Assembly (NCBI RefSeq): GCF_000282195.1
Contig: NZ_AKJT01000087.1
Location: forward strand, 62,001 to 126,000
Source: Pseudomonas sp. GM18
Lineage (GTDB): Bacteria > Pseudomonadota > Gammaproteobacteria > Pseudomonadales > Pseudomonadaceae
DNA length: 64,000 bases
Reading direction: 5' to 3'
The notes beneath the pieces are model-generated. The model ran no database searches and was not told where the DNA came from. It was given only the letters and a program-made list of their open reading frames with translations. Position numbers and translations under genes: made by a program. Position 1 is the first letter of the stretch. Every line of letters starts with the position of its first letter. Positions 51,064-58,777 of the stretch are shown here, piece by piece.

Positions 51064-51774
51064 TTAGAACTTCTCTTTGCCGGACAGGTAGCGCCATTGC
51101 CCGACGGGCACTTTGCCGATGGACACGCCGCCGATGCGGATGCGGCGGATGGCGACAACCTTGAGGCCGACGGCCTGGCAGAACAGGGCGATCACGCCCG
51201 GTTGTGGGTTTTTCATGGCAAAGCGCAGACGGTTTTCGTTCTGCCAGCTGGCCTTGACCGGCGGCAGTTCCTTGCCCTTGTACGTCAGGCCGTGGTTCAG
51301 GCGGTTGAGGCCGTGAGCCACCATGTCGCCTTCAACCTCGACCACATATTCCTGCTCGATCTTGCTGGCATCGGCGGTGAGTTTGCGCAGGATTTTCCAG
51401 TCCTGGGTGAACACCAGCAGGCCGCTGGCGTTGGCCTGCAGGTCGGCGCTGGCGGTCAGGCGCAGGAAGTGGCCCTTGAGCGGACGTTTGCCGTAGCGGT
51501 GTTCTTCGCTCAGGGTCGCGGCGCTGAGGGTCGCCATGGCGCTGTCCGCGTCCATGCCCGCCGGGACGTTCACCAGGATGGTCACCGGCTCCGGTGCAGT
51601 GGCCTTGGCCTCTGGATCGAGCTCGACTTTCTGGGTATCGACCTTGAACTGCGGCTCGTCGATGACTTCACCGTCGACGGTGACCCAGCCGCCCTCGATG
51701 AACAGCTCAGCCTCCCGACGGGAGCAGCCGACGAGTTCGATGAGGCGTTTGGAGAGACGAATCGGGTCAGTCAT
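51064..51774 (-). CDS. RsuA/RluF-family pseudouridine-synthase homologue, catalytic residue replaced
   Basis: The 236-residue protein has an N-terminal S4 RNA-binding domain (IRLSKRLIELVGCSRREAELFIEGGWVTVDG) and a RsuA-type body ending VSIGKVPVGQWRYL. The motif that normally reads GRLDxxTxGLL is here DLQANASGLL. The catalytic aspartate position is occupied by Gln. The usual (R/Q)(Q/V)(I/V)RRM segment reads GVIALF. It is therefore probably not a standard pseudouridine synthase and may act by RNA binding alone. Reading frame is intact, so it is not a pseudogene. Confidence 0.82.
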   Translation of the reverse strand: MTDPIRLSKRLIELVGCSRREAELFIEGGWVTVDGEVIDEPQFKVDTQKVELDPEAKATAPEPVTILVNVPAGMDADSAMATLSAATLSEEHRYGKRPLKGHFLRLTASADLQANASGLLVFTQDWKILRKLTADASKIEQEYVVEVEGDMVAHGLNRLNHGLTYKGKELPPVKASWQNENRLRFAMKNPQPGVIALFCQAVGLKVVAIRRIRIGGVSIGKVPVGQWRYLSGKEKF

Positions 51775-51869
51775 GACAGGGCCGTAACAAAAAAGGGGGG
51801 AGGCATTGTACCTGCCCGGCGCCGGTTAATCGCGGGTCCATTTGCCTCATGTGCTTTTAATGCATTGTG

Positions 51870-52343
51870 TCAGCCATGTTGTGAACGTTGCTGGCCCTGG
51901 CGCAAACGCATATGCAGCAACGGATAAGGCTGGCCCATACCGTCATGCTCCGAACGACCAATCACCTCGAAGCCCTGCTTGAAATAAAACCCCAGGGCCT
52001 GCGGGTTCTGCTCGTTGACGTCCAGCTCATCGGCGTTCAGGTGTTCCAGGGCGTAGCGCAGTAATTGCTTTCCCAGGCCCTGGCCGCGGTGATCCGGGTC
52101 GATGAACAGCATTTCTATCTTGCCCGCCGCCACGCCGGCGAACCCGGTAATGCGTTGGCGCGAGTCTTTGGTGCAGATCAGCATGACGGCATCGAGGTAG
52201 CGGGTCAGGACCAGGTTCTTCAGCAGTTCGATGTAGCTGTCGGGCAGAAAGTCATGGGTGGCGCGCACCGAGGCTTCCCACACTCGGGTGAGTTCTTCGT
52301 AGTCGCTCTGTTTCGGTGTGTGAATGACCGAATGTTGGCGCAT
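51870..52343 (-). CDS. GNAT-family N-acetyltransferase
   Basis: The 157-residue protein has the acetyl-CoA motif IEMLFIDPDHRGQGLGKQLLRYAL near residues 75-98 and ends in the NPQALGFYFKQGFEVIGRSE segment. It resembles YjaB-type GNAT enzymes, whose substrates are mostly unknown. It is a single gene downstream of rimO on the same strand, after the rimO terminator. Confidence 0.87.
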   Translation of the reverse strand: MRQHSVIHTPKQSDYEELTRVWEASVRATHDFLPDSYIELLKNLVLTRYLDAVMLICTKDSRQRITGFAGVAAGKIEMLFIDPDHRGQGLGKQLLRYALEHLNADELDVNEQNPQALGFYFKQGFEVIGRSEHDGMGQPYPLLHMRLRQGQQRSQHG

Positions 52344-52416
52344 GGCCGCTTGCTCCTTCTGTTAAGAGCCGTTCCCGTAAGGCTGCGAGTTTTTTCTCCC
52401 ACAAAACGATAGACGT

Positions 52417-52456
52417 AAAAAAGCCCCGCATCTCGTCAAGAGAGCGGGGCTTTTCG
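52417..52456 (-). terminator. Intrinsic terminator of rimO
   Basis: AAAAAAGCCCCGC pairs with GCGGGGCTTTT; read on the minus strand it follows the rimO stop by 13 bases. Confidence 0.82.
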
Positions 52457-52468
52457 TATTTTTTGCGT

Positions 52469-53806
<1,338 letters not shown>

Positions 53807-54097
53807 GTCTAACCTCGGTATTTGTGACGCCTCCAGCCGATGACGGCTAGGCGACAGACGGGCGCTATGTTGCACCCTCTGGTCAAAAAGTGCGCAATTC
53901 TAACGATGGGCGGCGCACTTGACCAGCTTTATGCAGGGAAATACGACGAGTGCTGCGCTATGCTTCGCGCCGTTACGCTTTACCGATTTTTTACAGTCAA
54001 TAAAACGTCTGTAACAACAAGTAAAACAGTGCATGCTGCACGACAAAAGCATAGTGCTTCTTCGAAGAAGCCCGGGTCTGAGTAGTAGGAGTAATGG

Positions 54098-55999
54098 ATG
54101 GGGCAGGCAAGTAGTCAGGCGATAGCCGGTGGGCATTCGGCGGCGAAGCCGATCAGCATGCTGGTCGCGGCGGTCGGAGTGGTTTATGGCGACATCGGCA
54201 CGAGCCCGTTGTACACCCTCAAAGAAGTGTTTTCCGGTGGCTATGGCGTGCCCGTCAACCATGACGGCGTGCTGGGCATTCTGGCGCTGATCTTCTGGTC
54301 GCTGATCTGGGTCGTGTCGATCAAATACATGCTGTTCGTACTGCGTGCCGACAACCAGGGCGAAGGCGGGATCATGGCCTTGACCGCGCTGGCGCGACGA
54401 GCGGCGGGAGGGCGAGCAAAATTACGCACACTGCTGGTGGTCTGCGGGCTGATCGGCGCGGCGCTGTTCTATGGCGACAGCATGATTACCCCGGCGATTT
54501 CCGTGCTGTCGGCGATTGAAGGGCTGGGGCTGGCCTTCGAAGGCATCGACCATTGGGTGGTGCCGCTGTCGCTGGTGGTGCTGGTGGCGCTGTTTCTGAT
54601 TCAGAGCCACGGCACGGCGCGGATCGGCATTCTGTTCGGGCCGATCATGGTCACCTGGTTTCTGGTGCTCGGCGCGTTGGGCGTGTATGGCATCAGCCAG
54701 CACCCGGAAGTGTTGCAAGCGATCAACCCGGTGTGGGGCGTACGCTTCTTCATGGACCACCCGGGCATGGGCGTTACGATTCTTGGCGCCGTGGTACTGG
54801 CGTTGACTGGCGCCGAGGCACTGTACGCCGACATGGGCCACTTCGGTCGCAAGCCGATCGCACGGGCCTGGTTCATTCTGGTGCTGCCGGCACTGGTACT
54901 GAACTACTTCGGCCAGGGCGCCTTGCTGCTTGGTGATCCGGAAGCTGCCCGCAACCCGTTCTATCTGCTGGCGCCAAGCTGGGCGTTGATTCCGTTGGTA
55001 GGATTGTCGACCATGGCCACGGTGATTGCCTCGCAAGCGGTGATCTCCGGCGCGTTCTCCCTGACCCGTCAGGCGATCCAGCTCGGCTACATTCCGCGCA
55101 TGCACATTCAGCACACCTCGAGTGCCGAACAAGGCCAGATTTACATCGGTGCGGTGAACTGGTCGTTGATGGTCGGCGTGATCCTGCTGGTAATTGGCTT
55201 CGAGTCCTCCGGCGCCCTGGCCTCGGCCTACGGCGTGGCAGTGACCGGGACCATGCTGATGACCACGATTCTGGTGTCGGCGGTGATGCTGCTGCTGTGG
55301 AAATGGCCACCGGTTCTCGCGGTCCCTGTGTTGCTGGGCTTTTTGTTGGTAGACGGTTTGTACTTCGCCGCCAACGTGCCGAAAATCGTCCAGGGCGGGG
55401 CGTTCCCGGTGATCGCCGGTATCGCGCTATTCGTCCTGATGACCACCTGGAAACGCGGCAAGCAACTGCTGGTGGATCGCCTGGACGAGGGTGGGCTGCC
55501 GCTACCGATCTTCATCAGCAGTATCCGCGTGCAACCGCCGCATCGGGTCCAGGGCACCGCTGTGTTCCTTACCGCTCGCCCGGATGCCGTGCCTCACGCG
55601 TTGTTGCACAATTTGCTGCATAACCAGGTACTGCACGAGCAAGTGGTGTTGCTGACCGTGGTGTACGAAGACATCCCGCGCGTCCCGCCGCAACGACGTT
55701 TCGAGGTCGATTCCTACGGCGAAGGCTTCTTCCGGGTGATCCTGCACTTCGGCTTCACCGACGAGCCGGACGTGCCGCAAGCGCTGAAGTTGTGTCATCT
55801 CGATGACCTGGACTTCAGCCCGATGCGCACCACGTACTTCCTCAGCCGCGAGACAGTCATCGCCTCCAAACTCGAAGGCATGGCCCGCTGGCGCGAGGCG
55901 TTGTTCGCCTTCATGCTGAAAAACGCCAATGGCAACCTGCGCTTCTTCAATCTGCCGCTGAACCGGGTGATTGAGCTGGGTACCCAAGTCGAGATGTAA
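54098..55999 (+). CDS. kup: Potassium uptake protein Kup
   Basis: Kup is a proton-coupled potassium importer in the inner membrane. The 633-residue protein has about twelve transmembrane helices in residues 20-450, starting with the family signature VGVVYGDIGTSPLYTLKEVF and RADNQGEGGIMAL. A C-terminal cytoplasmic domain follows (HRVQGTAVFLTARPDAVPHALLHN). AGGAG lies before the ATG. It is a single gene with its own terminator. Confidence 0.95.
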   Translation: MGQASSQAIAGGHSAAKPISMLVAAVGVVYGDIGTSPLYTLKEVFSGGYGVPVNHDGVLGILALIFWSLIWVVSIKYMLFVLRADNQGEGGIMALTALARRAAGGRAKLRTLLVVCGLIGAALFYGDSMITPAISVLSAIEGLGLAFEGIDHWVVPLSLVVLVALFLIQSHGTARIGILFGPIMVTWFLVLGALGVYGISQHPEVLQAINPVWGVRFFMDHPGMGVTILGAVVLALTGAEALYADMGHFGRKPIARAWFILVLPALVLNYFGQGALLLGDPEAARNPFYLLAPSWALIPLVGLSTMATVIASQAVISGAFSLTRQAIQLGYIPRMHIQHTSSAEQGQIYIGAVNWSLMVGVILLVIGFESSGALASAYGVAVTGTMLMTTILVSAVMLLLWKWPPVLAVPVLLGFLLVDGLYFAANVPKIVQGGAFPVIAGIALFVLMTTWKRGKQLLVDRLDEGGLPLPIFISSIRVQPPHRVQGTAVFLTARPDAVPHALLHNLLHNQVLHEQVVLLTVVYEDIPRVPPQRRFEVDSYGEGFFRVILHFGFTDEPDVPQALKLCHLDDLDFSPMRTTYFLSRETVIASKLEGMARWREALFAFMLKNANGNLRFFNLPLNRVIELGTQVEM

Positions 56000-56007
56000 G
56001 CCCCATG

Positions 56008-56046
56008 AAAAAGCCCCCGTTGCCATGAAGGTAGCGGGGGCTTTTT
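56008..56046. terminator. Bidirectional terminator between kup and the DUF3077 gene
   Basis: AAAAAGCCCCCG pairs with CGGGGGCTTTTT with further pairing inside. It lies nine bases after the kup stop and 13 before the convergent stop. Confidence 0.88.
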
Positions 56047-56059
56047 CGTTTCAGTGCCT

Positions 56060-56386
56060 TTACTTGCTTTCAGGCCGCTCTTCTTCAGATTCGGTCATTG
56101 TCCGGGCAGGTCGCGGCGTCAGCACCTTCACCACATCATCAATCACGGCCTTACTCATCGCCGTCAGGTAATGCGCGGCCCAGGCGTGGCGGTCGGTGTC
56201 TTTTGCGTAGGCTGCATCCTCGGTAAATGATTTGGCGAGGAACAGCAGGTCGGAGGCTTGTGACAATGCATCAACGATGGGGACACCGGCGCGGACGTTG
56301 AATAGCGCCTGATCCGAGCAGTAGATGAGCGGGGTGAAGCCGATGGTTTTTAGTTCTGAAATCGCGCTTGAATCTGTTTTGTTCAT
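56060..56386 (-). CDS. DUF3077 family protein
   Basis: This 108-residue protein has the DUF3077 pattern LFNVRAGVPIVDALSQASDLLFLAKSF, a helical domain that occurs in many copies in fluorescent Pseudomonas. The function is unknown. TTAAGGAGTC gives a very good ribosome-binding site. About 330 bases of strongly structured sequence lie immediately upstream on the same strand, suggesting RNA-level control. Confidence 0.78.
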   Translation of the reverse strand: MNKTDSSAISELKTIGFTPLIYCSDQALFNVRAGVPIVDALSQASDLLFLAKSFTEDAAYAKDTDRHAWAAHYLTAMSKAVIDDVVKVLTPRPARTMTESEEERPESK

Positions 56387-56404
56387 GTCTGACTCCTTAA
56401 CCCG

Positions 56405-56715
56405 AGGGAGCAGCGGCCACGTTCGTTTCCAAGCGAATGGGTGGCAGCTGTACGTAGGTTGGAAAACCGGGAGCTAAGGAACCGGCACGCCCGAAGGCGT
56501 CCCACGCACAGCCGCCATAACAGGATCGCAGCTGTAAAAACCACTGCCGTACTGATGGGGGGCGCTGTTGCACTTAACTCGACGGGTTTCCAAGCCCGAA
56601 TCGCTGAATGGTCAGCGACGTCCGGAGGGTATCCCGTCGAAGAAAAACGCAACAAGGCGGCAAAGCGCCCAAAAAGATAGATTCGGAGTTTGCCTACAAG
56701 GTCTGCGGGCGTCAT
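56405..56715 (-). ncRNA. Candidate structured leader RNA of the DUF3077 gene
   Basis: Several hairpins occupy this region. TCGACGGG (56579) pairs perfectly with CCCGTCGA (56633) and encloses TCGCTGA/TCAGCGA (56601-56618) plus a GGG/CCC alternative. ACGCC-CGAA-GGCGT lies at 56487-56500. An outer CAGC/GCTG, GCCAC/GTGGC stem lies at 56411-56450. A 110-codon open frame on the minus strand (56383-56715), overlapping the DUF3077 start, may be incidental. I believe similar sequence precedes other DUF3077 genes but cannot check here. Confidence 0.55.
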
Positions 56716-56871
56716 CCGATATTTGCGACACTTGAGTAAACGAAACTAAACATATCTAGTGAGCTTGAAACGCAGGCGAGCGTTTTTGCAGCTTGCCGTA
56801 TGTTGAGTTCGACGCAATGCTCTGCGCAGAACTGTGTGTTCAAATTTGCATGATTGTGAGGGGAGGTGAGT

Positions 56872-57162
56872 ATGACGGCATCACAAGAGCGTGCTGACCA
56901 AGCGATATCGGTGACTGCAATGGTCGGGCGCTTCAGTGCGAGACTCAAGGATATCTCCAGTCGTGCCACTGAGCGTCTGGTCATTTTCAAAGACAATCAG
57001 CCAGCAGCGGTCATTATCAATGTCGAGGCGTATCAGGAAATGCTCGATGAGCTTAAGGATCTTCGCGTTGAAGCAGCAGCTTGGGAGCGACTGATCGGTT
57101 TTGACCAGTCCAAGGCGATCAGCCATGACGATATGCGGGCAAGGTACGCCAGGAGAGACTAA
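56872..57162 (+). CDS. Phd/YefM-type antitoxin without an adjacent toxin
   Basis: The 96-residue protein has the family pattern RFSARLKDISSRATERLVIFKDNQPAAVIINVEAYQEMLDEL. The N-terminal half forms the DNA-binding dimer and the C-terminal half would neutralise a RelE/ParE/Doc-type toxin. GAGGGGAGG precedes the ATG. No toxin-like frame follows. Instead there is an inverted repeat and a fragment of an unrelated gene, so it may be an orphan whose toxin was lost. Confidence 0.82.
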   Translation: MTASQERADQAISVTAMVGRFSARLKDISSRATERLVIFKDNQPAAVIINVEAYQEMLDELKDLRVEAAAWERLIGFDQSKAISHDDMRARYARRD

Positions 57163-57207
57163 AGGAGCAGGGAAAGGGCTTGACGGTTCGATATTTTCAA
57201 TGAGTCA

Positions 57208-57237
57208 AGTGTCCACGTTTTATGGAATGTGGACACT
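57208..57237. promoter_or_regulatory. Perfect 9-bp inverted repeat, probable operator
   Basis: AGTGTCCAC, 12 bases, GTGGACACT. It lies 46 bases after the antitoxin stop and 17 before the truncated frame at 57254. It has no T-tract, so an operator for a regulator of the MKSQDI-type gene is more likely than a terminator. Confidence 0.65.
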
Positions 57238-57253
57238 CGGAGTTTCTAGCTTC

Positions 57254-57427
57254 ATGAAGAGTCAAGACATTTTGCTTTTGTTCAAGATGACCAGCCTGCA
57301 CGCCCAGGAAGAAAATCTTTTTGGGCAGATGGAATCTGAGTCGAATTCGAACATGGTTGAGGAATTGTTGAAGTCCCGGCAGATAAATCGAATGACGGCT
57401 GGTGGCGCTTCATGTTTGTACATGTAA
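57254..57427 (+). pseudogene. Truncated MKSQDI-type gene remnant
   Basis: The 57-residue frame starts MKSQDILLLFKMTSLHAQEE, which resembles the N-terminus of a family of Pseudomonas DNA-binding-like proteins found near small mobile or toxin loci. The usual helix-turn-helix section (ALEEATGISKSQVSLS-like) is absent. The frame soon degenerates to SRQINRMTAGGASCLYM and stops at a terminator. I read it as a 3'-truncated remnant that kept its operator and promoter. The family recall is from memory and unverified. Confidence 0.5.
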
Positions 57428-57464
57428 AAAAGCCCCCGCAACCATGAGTCTGCGGGGGCTTTTT
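57426..57464. terminator. Bidirectional terminator before the acvB-type gene
   Basis: AAAAAAGCCCCCGCA pairs with TGCGGGGGCTTTTT, loop ACCATGAGTC. It serves the remnant and the convergent gene on the minus strand. Confidence 0.88.
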
Positions 57465-57481
57465 GTGTTCGGGGGCTCAGA

Positions 57482-58777
57482 TCACTCCTGAACCGCCGTC
57501 TCCTTCGCTTGACGCTTCTCGATGGCATCGACCAGCCGCTGGGCCAGTTTCGGGTAGTTCTCATCGAAGTGATGGCCGCCAGGCAGTTTCATCGCTTCGC
57601 CCACGGCGGTCTTGTCGGTGCAGCCGCTTTCGTCGACTTCTTCTTCACCGTAGATGCACACCACTTTCGCCGGTGGCAGCTTGGCCATTTCCGGGCCGGT
57701 GGCGGCTTCTTTGCCGGCGTTGCCGAGCCAGCCTTCGACTTCGATCTCGAAGCTGCCGGTGCGGGCGAAGGCGAGCAGGATGATTGCGTCGACCCGCTGC
57801 TGTTCGGCTTCCGGCAGGCGGTTGTAGATGGCTGGCAGTACGTCGGCGCCGAATGAGTAGCCGGTCAGGATGAAGCGCTTGGTGCCCCATTTCTGCCGGT
57901 AGTGCTGCATCAGTTCGGTCAGGTCCAGAGCGCTTTGTTCCGGGCTCTTGTGCTGCCAGTAGTAGCGCAGGGTGTCGATGCCGACCACCGGGTAGCCGAT
58001 CTTCGCCATCTCGCCGGCCACGTCGCGGTCCAGGTCGCGCCAGCCGCCATCGCCGGAGAGGAACAGGGTGACGGTGTCCTTGGCCTGACCGGCCGGCACT
58101 TCGACCACCGGAATCTGCAGGCCACCGGTGGCTTTATCGCCACCGACGAGGGTTTTGCGCAGTTCGTTGTTCAGCACTTGCGGCAGGTTGATGTCGTAAT
58201 CGCTGATGCTGGTTTCGGCGTTGGGCTGGTCACGCACGAAGCCGGCGCTGGTGTCGTCCGGGTTGTCGTTCCAGGCCACCAGCCAGTGACCGTGGGCAGC
58301 ACTTTTTGGCAGCAGGTGGGTGCAGCCGGGTTTTTCCAGGGCCAGGTCAACCGAAATGGCCTGGGCCTTGTCGTCCTTCTGCTCGGCGAGCCAGCGCCAC
58401 GCCAGCACCGCGCCAGGGCCGATGCCGCTGACCAGGGTTGCCGGGCCTTTGAGTTCTCTGAGGCCAGCTTGCAGGGCGCGACTTTGCTGGATGCAGTCCT
58501 TGGGCAGGATCACCTGGACGATCTGCGCCGAGCCGCTGCGGCTCAGGGTCATCAATTGTTTGTCGCTGAGCTTCTGCTCTTCATTGACCGCCACCAGCAC
58601 CTGGGCGCGAGGCGTGGTGCCAGGGATGACGCGGGTCATCTCGGCGCCATCGGCCGGCGTCAGCAGTTCGAGGGTCGGTTCGGGTGCCGGGCGTTTCAGG
58701 TACCAGTAACCGCCACCGACAATCAGGGCCAGCACTACCAGTGTGGCCAGTACGTACCGCAGGGAGCGTTGAATCAT
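57482..58777 (-). CDS. AcvB/VirJ-family periplasmic hydrolase (alanyl-phosphatidylglycerol hydrolase)
   Basis: The 431-residue protein has an N-terminal membrane anchor (YVLATLVVLALIVGGGYWYL) and two alpha/beta-hydrolase-like halves. The second contains LFLSGDGGWRDLDRDVAGEMA, typical of VirJ/AcvB, and the nucleophile elbow GYSFGADVLPA. The P. aeruginosa homologue (PA0919) deacylates alanyl-phosphatidylglycerol. Here too the synthase gene sits directly upstream, overlapping by one base, so the pair would tune membrane aminoacylation. Confidence 0.88.
   Translation of the reverse strand: MIQRSLRYVLATLVVLALIVGGGYWYLKRPAPEPTLELLTPADGAEMTRVIPGTTPRAQVLVAVNEEQKLSDKQLMTLSRSGSAQIVQVILPKDCIQQSRALQAGLRELKGPATLVSGIGPGAVLAWRWLAEQKDDKAQAISVDLALEKPGCTHLLPKSAAHGHWLVAWNDNPDDTSAGFVRDQPNAETSISDYDINLPQVLNNELRKTLVGGDKATGGLQIPVVEVPAGQAKDTVTLFLSGDGGWRDLDRDVAGEMAKIGYPVVGIDTLRYYWQHKSPEQSALDLTELMQHYRQKWGTKRFILTGYSFGADVLPAIYNRLPEAEQQRVDAIILLAFARTGSFEIEVEGWLGNAGKEAATGPEMAKLPPAKVVCIYGEEEVDESGCTDKTAVGEAMKLPGGHHFDENYPKLAQRLVDAIEKRQAKETAVQE

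Noticed and set aside
50467..51927. Forward frame of 486 codons over the DUF1456 and pseudouridine-synthase-like genes
   Set aside because: It spans two well-supported genes on the other strand plus their gap and shows no protein family.
56383..56715. 110-codon minus-strand frame overlapping the DUF3077 start by four bases
   Set aside because: The overlap is attractive, but the region folds into many stems, has no protein motif I recognise and is Arg/Leu-rich as expected by chance. I keep it only as an alternative to the RNA call.
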